64,000 bases of DNA from Rubrivivax sp. (GTDB lineage: Bacteria > Pseudomonadota > Gammaproteobacteria > Burkholderiales > Burkholderiaceae_C): NCBI GenBank assembly GCA_016719535.1, contig JADJYX010000012.1:62001-126000 (forward strand), in the 5' to 3' direction. The notes beneath the pieces were generated by a model that had not been told where the DNA came from, ran no database searches, and saw only the letters and a program-made list of their open reading frames with translations. Shown piece by piece: positions 35,996 to 45,800 of the stretch. How positions within the stretch are numbered: the first letter of the stretch is position 1; the number at the start of each line of letters is the position of its first letter. A program made the translations under genes and the position numbers.

Positions 35996-36951
35996 CCCTG
36001 CCGGCCTGGCTGCAGGACCTGGGCGGTGGCGTGCACGCCATCGACACCGCCTTCCTGCGCGATCGGTTCGATGCCGCCTACCTGATCGTGCGCGGCGGTC
36101 GTGCCGCCTTCGTCGATACCGGCACCAACTTCGCGCTGCCGCGGCTGCTGGGCGCGCTCGATGCGCTGGGACTGGCGCGCGGCGCCGTCGACTGGGTGAT
36201 CCCGACCCACGTCCACCTCGACCACGCCGGCGGCGTGGGTGCGCTGATGCGCGAACTGCCCGGCGCACAGGTGCTGGTGCATCCGCGCGGCGCGCGCCAC
36301 CTGATCGATCCCAGCGCACTGTACGAAGGCGCGCTGGCCGTCTACGGCGCCGAGGAGATGGCGCGCAGCTACGGCGAGCTGATCGCGGTGCCGGCCGGGC
36401 GCGTGCAGTCGTCGGCCGACGGCATGACGGTCGACCTTGGCGGCAGCCCGCTGCGGCTGGTCGACACCCCCGGCCACGCCAGGCACCACCACTGCATCTG
36501 GGACGCGGCCACGCGCGGCTGGTTCACCGGCGACACCTTCGGCATCAGCTACCCCGAATTCACCAGCGAGCGCGGACGCTGGATCTTCCCCACGTCGACG
36601 CCGGTGCAGTTCGAGCCCGAGGTGCTGCGCGCCTCGGTGCAGCGCCTGCTCGCGGCCGACCCGGCGTGCATGTACCTCACGCACTACAGCCGCGTCGACG
36701 AGGTGGACCGCCTGGCCGCGATGCAGCTGGGCCTGCTGGACCGCATGGTCAAGCTCGGCCATTCGCTGCAGGCCGCCCCCGACCGCCATCGGCGGCTGAA
36801 GGATGGACTGCTGTCGATCTACCGGCAAAGCCTGGCCGAGCACCGCTGCCCGATCGCGCCAGCGACGGTGGCCGAGCTGCTGGCGGTGGACCTGGAGCTC
36901 AATGCCCAGGGCATCGGCGTCTGGCTGGACCGCGAGCAGCGCGTGCGCTGA
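35992..36951 (+). CDS. Metallo-beta-lactamase-fold hydrolase
   Basis: A 319-residue MBL-fold enzyme. The metal motif THVHLDHAGG (HxHxDH), a later His in DTPGHARHHH, the bridging Asp in TGDTFG and a final His in YLTHYSRVDE fill the family ligand set. The chain is longer than small hydrolases, with about 80 helical residues at the end. It is likely a thioesterase, lactonase or similar hydrolase. The ATG overlaps the TPR gene stop, so the two are co-translated. No substrate can be named. Confidence 0.8.
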   Translation: MTLPAWLQDLGGGVHAIDTAFLRDRFDAAYLIVRGGRAAFVDTGTNFALPRLLGALDALGLARGAVDWVIPTHVHLDHAGGVGALMRELPGAQVLVHPRGARHLIDPSALYEGALAVYGAEEMARSYGELIAVPAGRVQSSADGMTVDLGGSPLRLVDTPGHARHHHCIWDAATRGWFTGDTFGISYPEFTSERGRWIFPTSTPVQFEPEVLRASVQRLLAADPACMYLTHYSRVDEVDRLAAMQLGLLDRMVKLGHSLQAAPDRHRRLKDGLLSIYRQSLAEHRCPIAPATVAELLAVDLELNAQGIGVWLDREQRVR

Positions 36952-37095
36952 GCGCTGGTGCGCACAGGGCCGGCGGCGCGCGGTTGCGGTGTCGCCTGTC
37001 CATCGGGCGTGGCCCGCGCTGCCACCGGGGCGCCACCGCCTGACGCCACCCCCTGACGACACCCCGACCGCACCCCGCTGAACGCACGAGGAACC

Positions 37096-38655
37096 GTGAC
37101 CACCACCCCGCTGACCCTGCGCATGCAGGCGAGCGACAACGTCGCCATCGTCGCCAACGACGGCGGCCTGGCCGCCGGCACCGTGCTGGCGGACGGCGTG
37201 GTGCTGCTCGACCCGGTGCCGCAGGGGCACAAGGTGGCGCTGGTCGACATCGCGGCCGGCGCGCCGGTGCTGCGCTACGGCATCCCGATCGGCCACGCGG
37301 CGCAGGCCATCGCAGCCGGCCGCTGGGTGCACGAGCGGCTGCTGACGATGCCCGCGGCGCGCGCCCTCGACGACCTGCCGCTGGCCACCCTGCGCGCGGC
37401 AGCACTGCCGCCGCTGCAGGGCCATACCTTCGAGGGCTACCGCAATGCCGACGGTTCGGTCGGTACGCGCAACATTCTGGCCATCACGCAGACCGTGCCA
37501 TGCGTGGCCGGGGTCACCGCCTTTGCGGTGCAGCGCATCAAGGCCGAGCTGCTGCCGCGTTATCCGCGGGTCGATGACGTGGTCGCGCTCGAACATGGCT
37601 ACGGCTGCGGCGTGGCCATCGACGCAGCCGATGCGGTGATCCCGATCCGCACGCTGCGCCACATCAGCCAGAACCCCAATTTCGGCGGCGAGGTGATGGT
37701 CGTCAGCCTGGGTTGCGAGAAGCTGCAGCCCGGGCGGCTGCTGCCGCCGGGCAGCCTGCCGATCCGCGACGGGCGCGAGGCGCAGCCGCCGGCGCTGGAC
37801 GTGATCTGCCTGCAGGACGACGCCCATGTCGGCTTCATGTCGATGGTGGAGTCGATCATGCGCCAGGCCGAAGCGCACCTGCAGCGGCTGCATGCGCGCC
37901 GCCGCGAGACGGTGCCGGCCAGCGAGCTGGTGGTGGGCGTGCAGTGCGGCGGCAGCGATGCCTTCTCCGGCGTCACCGCCAACCCGGCGGTGGGTTTCTG
38001 CGCCGACCTGCTGGTGCGCGCCGGTGCCAGCGTGATGTTCAGCGAGACCACCGAGGTGCGCGACGGCATCGCCCAGCTCACCGCACGCGCCGCCACGCCC
38101 GAAGTGGCGCAGGCGCTGGTGCGCGAGATGGCCTGGTACGACGCCTATCTGCAGCGCGGCGGCGTCGACCGCAGCGCCAACACCACGCCGGGCAACAAGG
38201 CCGGCGGCCTGAGCAACATCGTCGAGAAGGCGATGGGCTCGATCGTCAAGTCGGGCACGGCACCGATCGTCGACGTGCTCGCACCCGGCGAGAAGCTGCG
38301 CACCCGGGGACTGACCTATGCCGCCACGCCGGCCAGCGACTTCATCTGCGGCACGCTGCAGCTGGCCGCGGGCATGAACCTGCATGCCTTCACCACCGGC
38401 CGCGGCACGCCCTACGGCCTGGCGGCGGTGCCGGTGATCAAGGTCGCCACGCGCAGCGACCTGGCACGGCGCTGGCACGACCTGATGGACGTGAACGCCG
38501 GCCGCATCGCCGATGGCACGGCGACCATCGAGTCGGTCGGCTGGGAGCTGTTCCGGCTGATGCTCGACGTGGCCAGCGGCCGCAAGAAGACCTGGGCCGA
38601 GCAGTGGAAGCTGCACAACGCCCTGGTGCTGTTCAACCCCGCGCCGGTGACCTGA
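37096..38655 (+). CDS. garD: Galactarate/altronate dehydratase family (UxaA/GarD-like)
   Basis: A 519-residue protein starting at GTG. The N-terminal SAF-like domain (about 1-95, MQASDNVAIVANDGGLAAG) is followed by the dehydratase core with YRNADGSVGTRNILAITQTV, EHGYGCGVAID and GCEKLQPGRLLPPG, and later GVQCGGSDAFSGVTANPAVG. The conserved Cys and Gly-rich loops match iron-dependent sugar-acid dehydratases. GarD dehydrates galactarate to 5-keto-4-deoxyglucarate. No other sugar-acid genes are adjacent, so galactarate rather than altronate is a judgement from overall length. Confidence 0.75.
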   Translation: MTTTPLTLRMQASDNVAIVANDGGLAAGTVLADGVVLLDPVPQGHKVALVDIAAGAPVLRYGIPIGHAAQAIAAGRWVHERLLTMPAARALDDLPLATLRAAALPPLQGHTFEGYRNADGSVGTRNILAITQTVPCVAGVTAFAVQRIKAELLPRYPRVDDVVALEHGYGCGVAIDAADAVIPIRTLRHISQNPNFGGEVMVVSLGCEKLQPGRLLPPGSLPIRDGREAQPPALDVICLQDDAHVGFMSMVESIMRQAEAHLQRLHARRRETVPASELVVGVQCGGSDAFSGVTANPAVGFCADLLVRAGASVMFSETTEVRDGIAQLTARAATPEVAQALVREMAWYDAYLQRGGVDRSANTTPGNKAGGLSNIVEKAMGSIVKSGTAPIVDVLAPGEKLRTRGLTYAATPASDFICGTLQLAAGMNLHAFTTGRGTPYGLAAVPVIKVATRSDLARRWHDLMDVNAGRIADGTATIESVGWELFRLMLDVASGRKKTWAEQWKLHNALVLFNPAPVT

Positions 38656-38746
38656 GCGTCGGTCGCGGCCGCAACCACCCCCTGCGGCGGCGCCCAGACA
38701 AGGCGTTGCAGCGCGGCCGCGCCGGCGCTGCGGGCGTGCAATCCCC

Positions 38747-38760
38747 TGATCGCGATCAAA
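38747..38760. promoter_or_regulatory. FNR/ANR-like binding site
   Basis: CTGAT-CGCG-ATCAA matches the FNR/CRP-family consensus TTGAT-N4-ATCAA at nine of ten positions. It lies 92 bases before the GTG of the ferredoxin gene, in the gap after the dehydratase gene. This predicts control of the respiratory module by low oxygen or a related signal. Confidence 0.65.
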
Positions 38761-38851
38761 GGACACGCCGGAGTCGACTTCCAGAATGGCCCGCAACGGC
38801 GCCCCATCACACGGCGCATCCACGTGTCGGTCGTCGAACGGGAGATCCACT

Positions 38852-39946
38852 GTGACCAGCAACACCCACCCACCGGCCGGCTCGTGCGAGGAGGGCGCCT
38901 GCGGGTCGCCGGTGCCGCCCGCTTCCGCCGACCCTGCGCGCGCCGTGCCCCAGCCCTCGCGCCGGGGCTTTCTGCGTTCGGGCGGCAAGCTGGGCCTGTC
39001 GTCGCTGATGGGTGCCGGCACGCTGATGGCGGCCAGCGACGATGCCAAGGCCGCGGTCGAATGGGCCGAGCACTTCCAGAAGAACTACCGTCTGATGACG
39101 GACGACGAGAAGAAGGAAGCGCGGCTGCGGCTCGAGAAGCGCTACGCGCAGGAATACGGCAAGCAGGTGTCGGTCGACACCACCGGCCCGCAGCCCGGCG
39201 TGCTGATGGGCTATGCGCTCAACATCCGCAAGTGCATCGGCTGCCGCCGCTGCGTCAAGGCCTGCGTCGAGGAGAACAACCAGTCGCGCGGCGAGCGCCC
39301 CGGCGAGCGCATCGAGTGGATCCAGGTGCTGCGCATGGAGCGCGGCAAGTTCGACGCCGACAAGGTGAACCAGGGCGGCTACCCCGAGGGCCTGGGCATC
39401 CAGGTCGGCGGCAATTCGTACACGCCGGCCGGCCAGGTGCTCGAGGGCCAGTATTTCTACGAGCCCGAGAAGGTGCCCGAAGCGGACGCCACCTACATGC
39501 CCATCGCCTGCATGCAGTGCGAGAAGCCGCCCTGCGTCAAGGTCTGCCCGGTGCGCACCACCTACCGCGAGGCCGACGGCCCGGTGGTGATCGACTACAA
39601 CTGGTGCATCGGCTGCAAGATGTGCATGAACGCCTGCCCCTACTGGGCGCGGCGCTTCAACCTCACGACGCCGGTGCTGCCCAAGAAGGACATGAACCCG
39701 GTGACCCACTACCTGGGCAACCGGCCGCGCATGCGCGGCGTGGTCGAGAAGTGCCACTGGTGCCTGCAGCGCACGCGCCACGGCCGCTACCCGGCCTGCG
39801 TGGAGGTGTGCCCGGTGGGCGCGCGCAAGTTCGGCAACCTGCTCGACCCCGAGAGCGAGGTGAGCAAGGTGCTGGCGCGCAAGAACGTCTTCCGCCTCAA
39901 GGCCGAGCTCAACACGTTCCCGAAGTTCTTCTACTTCTACGACTGA
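38852..39946 (+). CDS. Tat-exported four-cluster ferredoxin subunit (DsrO/NrfC type)
   Basis: A 364-residue iron-sulfur protein. The start is GTG after GGGAG (38840-38844); a longer frame upstream has no support. The Tat signal is SRRGFLRSGGKLGLSSLMG. Four Cys groups follow: CIGCRRCVKAC, CMQCEKPPCVKVCP, CIGCKMCMNACP and CHWCLQRTRHGRYPACVEVC, consistent with four 4Fe-4S clusters as in DsrO, NrfC and TtrB. It would pass electrons between the membrane quinone subunit next door and periplasmic partners. It is longer at the N-terminus than usual, with a Lys/Glu-rich helix after the signal. Confidence 0.85.
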   Translation: MTSNTHPPAGSCEEGACGSPVPPASADPARAVPQPSRRGFLRSGGKLGLSSLMGAGTLMAASDDAKAAVEWAEHFQKNYRLMTDDEKKEARLRLEKRYAQEYGKQVSVDTTGPQPGVLMGYALNIRKCIGCRRCVKACVEENNQSRGERPGERIEWIQVLRMERGKFDADKVNQGGYPEGLGIQVGGNSYTPAGQVLEGQYFYEPEKVPEADATYMPIACMQCEKPPCVKVCPVRTTYREADGPVVIDYNWCIGCKMCMNACPYWARRFNLTTPVLPKKDMNPVTHYLGNRPRMRGVVEKCHWCLQRTRHGRYPACVEVCPVGARKFGNLLDPESEVSKVLARKNVFRLKAELNTFPKFFYFYD

Positions 39947-39958
39947 AGGAGCGGCGCC

Positions 39959-41179
39959 GTGTTGCTGAAATTTGCCACCGACTACGTGCGTTATGTGCTC
40001 AAGGGCGGGCCGAAGTTCTATGCCTGGATGGGCACGCTGAGCCTGCTCATCCTGGGCATGCTCTACGTGTTCTACCTGCAGAACACCGACGGCCTGATCG
40101 TCACCGGCATGACGAGCCAGATCCACGACGGCCTGTACCTGGCCAACCTGGTCTTCCTGGTGGGCGTGGCGGCGGGGGCGGTGACCATCGTCTTCCCGGC
40201 CTACGTCTACCACCACGAGGGCATGCACAAGGTCACCGTGCTGGGCGAGATGCTGGCCATCTCGGCGGTGGTGATGGTGATGTTCTTCGTCTTCGCCCAC
40301 ATGGGCCGGCCCGACCGGCTGTGGCACATGGTGCCGCCGTGGGGCATCTACAGCTTCTCGTCGATGCTGGGCTGGGACGTGCTGGTGCTCAACGGCTACC
40401 TCATCCTCAACGCCGTCGTCGGCTTCTGGTACCTCTACTCCAAGTACACCGGCAAGCCGGTGAACAAGAAGATCTTCATGCCGCTGGTCTACGTGTCGAT
40501 CGTTTGGGCGCTGTCCATCCACACCGTCACGGCCTTCCTGGTGGCCACCAACCCGGCGCGCCCGATGTGGTTCCACAGCATGATGCCCATCCGCTTCATC
40601 GCCACCGCATTCGCGGCCGGGCCGGCGCTGATCATCATCGCCTTCCTCATCATCCGCCGCAACACCCGGTTCTGGATCGAGGACAGTGCCATCGGGCTGC
40701 TGTCGACCATCGTCACCTGGTGCCTGGGCATCGCCATCTTCCTCACCCTGTCGGAAATCGTCGTCGAGCTCTATGCGCGCACCGAGCACGCCAATGGCCT
40801 GTACTACCTGATGTTCGGGCTGCACGGCCTGACCGGTCTGGTGCCCTGGTTCTGGAGCTCGGCGGTGCTGATGGTGACGTCCTTCGTGCTGCTGCTGATG
40901 CCATCGGTGCGCCGCGACATGAAGAAGCTGCCCATCGTCTGCGGCATGGCCTTCGTCGGCATCTGGATCGAGAAGGGCATGGGCCTGATCGTTCCCGGCT
41001 TCATCCCGTCGCCCATCGGCGAGGTGACCGAATACCACCCGACCCTGGTCGAATGGCTGCTCACGGCCGGCATCTGGGCCTTCGGCTTCTTCATCCTCAC
41101 CATCCTGCTCAAGGGTGCGATCGGCATCCTGCTCGGCGACATCCGGTCGCAAGACCGCCCCGCTGCGCAAGCGGCATGA
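39959..41179 (+). CDS. NrfD/PsrC-type membrane quinone subunit
   Basis: A 406-residue inner-membrane protein with about ten helices, a length typical of the PsrC/DsrP branch rather than the eight-helix NrfD. Landmarks are TSQIHDGLYLANLVFLVGVA, VFAHMGRPDRLWHMVPPWG and MWFHSMMPIRFIATAFAAGP. It should exchange electrons with the quinone pool. The start is GTG after GGAG, 12 bases after the ferredoxin gene. Acidic and His residues in the first helices may form the quinone site. Confidence 0.88.
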   Translation: MLLKFATDYVRYVLKGGPKFYAWMGTLSLLILGMLYVFYLQNTDGLIVTGMTSQIHDGLYLANLVFLVGVAAGAVTIVFPAYVYHHEGMHKVTVLGEMLAISAVVMVMFFVFAHMGRPDRLWHMVPPWGIYSFSSMLGWDVLVLNGYLILNAVVGFWYLYSKYTGKPVNKKIFMPLVYVSIVWALSIHTVTAFLVATNPARPMWFHSMMPIRFIATAFAAGPALIIIAFLIIRRNTRFWIEDSAIGLLSTIVTWCLGIAIFLTLSEIVVELYARTEHANGLYYLMFGLHGLTGLVPWFWSSAVLMVTSFVLLLMPSVRRDMKKLPIVCGMAFVGIWIEKGMGLIVPGFIPSPIGEVTEYHPTLVEWLLTAGIWAFGFFILTILLKGAIGILLGDIRSQDRPAAQAA

Positions 41180-41200
41180 GACGCCCCTGAGAGGTCCAGC

Positions 41201-42025
41201 ATGAAAAAGCTCGCCATCCCGATCACGCTGCTGGCCCTGTTCGGCGGCGTCTGGCTCGGCGTCGTGGCCCAGGACGCGCCCAAGCCCGCTGCGGCCGCCG
41301 CCGCACCGGCTGCGGCCGCATCCGCGCCCGAGCCCCAGGTCTGCTTCGAAAGCCGCGAGGGCGCCACGCAGGTGACGCAGCGCGAGATCAAGCCGGGGCT
41401 GCCCAACGTGCGCTGCTCGCCCACCACCGGCGCCGCGCTGTGGTACGGCGATCCGCTCGACGGCACCGTGCCGATGGGTGCGACGGCCAACCTCGACAAG
41501 GCCAGCGAAGCCAACGCCTTCATCAAGCCGCGCGCCGAGCAGATGAAATTCCTGGCCACCTGCGGCACCGCGTGCCACAACGGCACCTACCCCAAGGGCT
41601 ACCCGAAGGACAACAAGCCGGTGCCGATCCCGACCATGGTGGCGATGATGCCGGAGCTGGCCACGTTCCAGCATGGTCGCGGCGCCATCTGGTGCCTGGA
41701 CTGCCACCACGCGACCAAGCGCGACAAGTTCTTCGACCATGCCGGCAACCTGATCGGCTTCGACCAGCCGCAGGCCCTGTGCGGCAAGTGCCATGGCGAC
41801 AAGCTGCGCGACTGGCGCGATGGCATCCACGGCAAGCGCACCGGCGACTTCACCAGCACCGGCAAGAAGCGCTGGTATACCTGCACCGAATGCCACAACC
41901 CGCACAACGTGCAGGACGGCGTGCGCAACCGCGGCTTCGTGCAGATCAAGCCCGAGACGCCGCCGCAGCTGCCCCGCGGCATGAAGGACGCGCGGCACGA
42001 GAAGCTGCACCCGATCCCGCACTGA
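41201..42025 (+). CDS. Multihaem c-type cytochrome
   Basis: A 274-residue protein with a signal-like N-terminal helix (MKKLAIPITLLALFGGVWLG) that may stay as an anchor. Three standard haem sites occur (CLDCH, CGKCH, CTECH) plus CGTACH, a CX3CH variant, so up to four haems. Two further Cys lie near the N-terminus (QVCFES, NVRCSP). It is the periplasmic partner of the ferredoxin and quinone subunits and stands where DsrJ or other haem subunits occur in related complexes. The family is not identified more exactly. Confidence 0.85.
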   Translation: MKKLAIPITLLALFGGVWLGVVAQDAPKPAAAAAAPAAAASAPEPQVCFESREGATQVTQREIKPGLPNVRCSPTTGAALWYGDPLDGTVPMGATANLDKASEANAFIKPRAEQMKFLATCGTACHNGTYPKGYPKDNKPVPIPTMVAMMPELATFQHGRGAIWCLDCHHATKRDKFFDHAGNLIGFDQPQALCGKCHGDKLRDWRDGIHGKRTGDFTSTGKKRWYTCTECHNPHNVQDGVRNRGFVQIKPETPPQLPRGMKDARHEKLHPIPH

Positions 42026-42027
42026 CG

Positions 42028-42456
42028 ATGTCCGAAGCCCCCGCCCCGCCCAGGCCCGAGCGCGGCGACCCGACCTGGGTCGCTCCGGCGCTCACGCGCG
42101 ACGAACAGACGCGCCACGTGGGCAAGACGCCCATCTTCTTCGGGCCGCCGCTGGCCATCCTGACCGCCGGCCAGAAGAATACGATGGAGATCAGCGGCAA
42201 GATCAACCGCACGGCCGAGCGTTATCTCGAGATCCAGCGCGAGCACGGCGTGGCACTGACCGAACCCGAGCGGCAGTGCATCACCCACATCTGCCACATC
42301 GGCTGGATGTCGCCGCTGGAGATCCGTGAACTGCCGATGGAAGTGGAACTCACGCGCTTCGACTGCGAGGGGCTGGACAAGCCGGCGCTGCTGGCCAAGC
42401 TGCAGGCGGCGCGCTTCGCCGACCTGGTGGTGATGGTCGAGTCGCTGGGTTTCTAG
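42028..42456 (+). CDS. Unknown 142-residue protein of the respiratory module
   Basis: No signal peptide or membrane helix is visible, so it is likely cytoplasmic. The central part reads CITHICHIGWMSPLEIREL. The CX4CH string is known as a rare haem site, but without export it is more likely a metal site or coincidence. It follows the cytochrome by two bases and was probably co-transcribed with it; the ATG at 42028 fits that spacing. It may be an assembly factor. I do not recognise its family. Confidence 0.6.
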   Translation: MSEAPAPPRPERGDPTWVAPALTRDEQTRHVGKTPIFFGPPLAILTAGQKNTMEISGKINRTAERYLEIQREHGVALTEPERQCITHICHIGWMSPLEIRELPMEVELTRFDCEGLDKPALLAKLQAARFADLVVMVESLGF

Positions 42457-42463
42457 CGCAAGG

Positions 42464-42883
42464 ATGCCGGTGCAAACCCCGCTGCAACCGATGCGCGTGA
42501 ACTGGAGCCCGGGCTTCGAGGTCGGACATGCCGCCATCGATACCCAGCACCGGGCCCTGGTCGCGCTGTGCAACGAACTCGCCGGCCGCTGCACCTCGGG
42601 CGACGAGCCCGGCTTCGACCAGGCCTTCGAGCGCCTGCAGGTGCTGGCGCGCGAGCATTTCGACTTCGAACTGGCGTGGCTGCAAAGCCTGGGCGACCCC
42701 GGCCTCGACGACCATCGCGACGACTGCGAGGAATTCGGCTACCTGGCCGCCGAGATCGCGACCACCGACCACTTCGACCGCCTGGAACTGCAGCGCTTTC
42801 TCGCCCTGTGGTGGCTGGGGCACGTGGCCGAATCGGCACCGCGGCTTCGTGACCTGCAGGCCGGCGGCAGCGCGCCGGCCTGA
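42464..42883 (+). CDS. Hemerythrin-like protein
   Basis: A 139-residue four-helix protein. Ligands expected for a di-iron hemerythrin are seen: His in FEVGHAAIDTQH (two), His and Glu in AREHFDFELAWL, His and Asp/Glu in DDHRDDCEEFG, and His in WWLGHVAES. It would bind O2 or sense oxygen or iron. It lies seven bases after the respiratory module and could protect that module or deliver oxygen to it. The start is the ATG at 42464. Confidence 0.82.
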   Translation: MPVQTPLQPMRVNWSPGFEVGHAAIDTQHRALVALCNELAGRCTSGDEPGFDQAFERLQVLAREHFDFELAWLQSLGDPGLDDHRDDCEEFGYLAAEIATTDHFDRLELQRFLALWWLGHVAESAPRLRDLQAGGSAPA

Positions 42884-42889
42884 GGTCGG

Positions 42890-45800
42890 TCAGTCGCGGT
42901 CGGCCGGCATCGCCGCGCCCAGCACCGGGCCACCGCCGGGCTCTGCCGACCGCGGGGCCGACACCGCGCCGGCGGCCGGCTTCTTCTCGCGCACCAGATA
43001 GCTGTACAGCACCGGCACCACCACCAGCGTCAGCAGCGTCGAGGTGATGACGCCGCCGATGATGGCGCGGCCCATCGGCGCCTGGATCTCGCCGCCGTCG
43101 TTGAGCGCCAGCGCCAGCGGCAGCATGCCGAAGACCATGGCCGCCGTGGTCATCACGATCGGCCGCATGCGGATCAGGCCGGCCTGCAGCAGCGCATCGG
43201 CCACCGTCGCGCCGGCCCTGCGCGCATGGTTGGCAAAGTCAACCAGCAAGATGGCATTCTTGGTCACCAGGCCCATCAGCATCACCAGGCCGATCATGCT
43301 GAAGATATTGAGCGTGCTGCGCCAGAACAACAGCGCCAGCATCACGCCGATGAGCGCCAGCGGCAGGCTGGCCATGATGGCGATGGGCTGCAGAAAGCTG
43401 CCGAACTGGCTGGCCAGCACGATGTAGATGAAGATCACCGCCAGCGCCATCGCCGCCAGCAGGCCGCCGAAAGCCTCGGCCTGCTGCTGCATCTGGCCGC
43501 CGATGTCGAAGCTGTAGCCCGGCGGCAGCGTGGTCGCCTTGATCAGCTTCTGCACGTCGGCGCCCACGTCGCCGGCGCTGCGGTCCTTGACACTGGCAAA
43601 GACCGCCTCGCGCCGCTGCAGGTTCTGGCGGCGGATGATCTCGGGGTTGAAGACCGGCGTGATGTCGGCCACCGCATCGAGCGCGATCGGCGTGCCGTCG
43701 CGCGCAAAGGCCACCGGCAGGCCGCGCAGCTGGTCCAGGCGCTGGCGCTGCGCCTGGTTCAGGCGCAGCACGACCTCGACCTGGTCGCCGTCGGGCGTGG
43801 TCCAGTAGGTCGCCGTCTCGCCGTTGACGTAGGCGCGCAGGCTGGACGCCAGCTGCGGCGCGGTCAGGCCCAGTTCACGCACGGCCGCCGTCTTCAGACG
43901 CACCGCATAGGCGGGCAGGCCGGCCTTGACCGAGCTCTCGACGTCGACCGCGCCCGGGATCTTCTTCACCTGCTCGGCAAATTCGTCGGTGATGCGCGCC
44001 AGGCCGTCGGGGTCGCTGCCGAGGATGGCGACATAGATCGGGCGGTCAAAGCCCAGCGCCGCATCGGTGCCGGGGATCTTCGCGATCGCCTCGCGGATCG
44101 CATCCTCGACCTGTTTCTGGCTGCGGCTGCGCTCGCTGCGCGGCTCGAGCACGATATTCAGCCAGGCCTGGTTGCGCTGACCGGCACCGCCGATCCAGGT
44201 CGAGATGGTCTGCACCTCGGGCAAGCCGAGCACGATGGCTTCGACCTGCTGCACCTTGGCGCTGGTGCGCTCCAGGCTCGCGCCCACCGGCAGCCGCAGC
44301 TGCAGCTGCGTATAGCTCTGGTCGGTCTGCGGCACGAATTCGCTGCCCACCAGCGGCGCCAGGCCGATGGCGGCGGCGAAGCTGCCGACGCCGACCAGCA
44401 TGACCACGCCGCGCGGCGTGATCGTCGCCCGGCGCCAGCGGCGCGGGCCGGCCTTGTCGCGCGTGCCGTCGGCGCGCAAGCCATGGCCGAAGGCCGGCAG
44501 CCACAGCCGCCAGCGGCGCGCGCTGAAGGCCCAGCGGATGACGCGCTCGTAGACCGCATGCAGCCCGTCCATCGCGCGGTCGGTGGCGCGGATGGCGTGG
44601 CCGATGCCCCACATCGACTTCAGCCGCGTCGACGGCGGGTCCTTCCAGACGCTGGACAGCATCGGGTCGAGGGTAAAACTGACGAACAGGCTGACCAGCA
44701 CCGCCACCACCACGGTGATGCCGAAGGGGTAGAAGAATTTGCCGATGATGCCGCCCATGAAGGCCACCGGTGCGAAGACGGCGACGATGGCGAAGGTGGT
44801 GGCCATCACCGCCAGGCCGATCTCCTCGGTGCCCTCGCGCGCCGCGGTGTGGTGGTCCTTGCCCATGCCGACATGGCGCACGATGTTCTCGCGCACGACG
44901 ATGGCGTCGTCGATCAGCAGCCCGATGCACAGGCTCAGCGCCATCATCGTCATGAAATTCAGCGTGAAGCCGAAGGCATGGACGGCGATGAAGCTGCTGA
45001 TGACGGCGATCGGCAGCGTCAGCCCCGTGATCACCGTGCTGCGCCAGCTGTGCAGAAAGAGGAAGACGATGGCCACCGTCAGCAGCGCGCCCTCGACCAG
45101 CGTGCTCTTCAGGCCGTCGAGCGAGCCGCGCACCCAGTCGCTGCTGGCGTAGATCAGCCGCAGCTCGACGTCGGGCGGCAGCTGCTTGCGCACCTCGTCC
45201 ATCGCCTTCTTCACCGCGTCGCCGGCGGCCACGATATTGGCGTCCTGCTGCTTGAAGACATTGAAGACGATCGCCGGCTGGCCGTTGACGCGCGCCAGCG
45301 AGTCGGGCTCCTTCTCGCGCTCGACCAGGGTGCCCAGGTCACCCAGCGTCAGCGCCAGGCTGCCGCGGCGCGCCACCACCAGCTGCTCGAACTGCCGCGG
45401 GTCGCGCACGCGCCCTTCCACGCGCAGCAGCGCATCGCGCACCGGGTCGCTCAGCAGGCCGACCGGCTGGTCGGCATTGGCCTCCTTCAGCGCGCTGGCG
45501 ATCTCGGCCGGCGTCACGCCGTAGGCGCGCAGGCGCTGTGCCTCGAGGTCGATGCGCACCTCGCGCACCGTCAGGCCGCTGATCTCGACGCGCGCCACGC
45601 CTTCCACGCGCTGCAGCCGCTTGCCCACCAGCTGGTCGCCCAGGATCGACAGTTCGCGCCCGCTGCGCGTCGGGCTCAGCAGCGCCGCATTGACCACCGG
45701 CTGCGCGTTGTCGTTGTTCCAGCGCGCCACCGTGGGCGCCCTGGCGTCGCGCGGAAAGCTGCTCTGCACGGCGGCGATGCGGTCGCGCACGTCCTGCATC

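Noticed and set aside
35776..39048. 1090-codon open frame on the minus strand
   Set aside because: Antisense to the TPR, MBL-fold and dehydratase genes, all of which have clear families. The translation is low-complexity.
38807..42022. 1071-codon open frame on the minus strand
   Set aside because: Shadow of the ferredoxin, NrfD-type and cytochrome genes; no domain signs.
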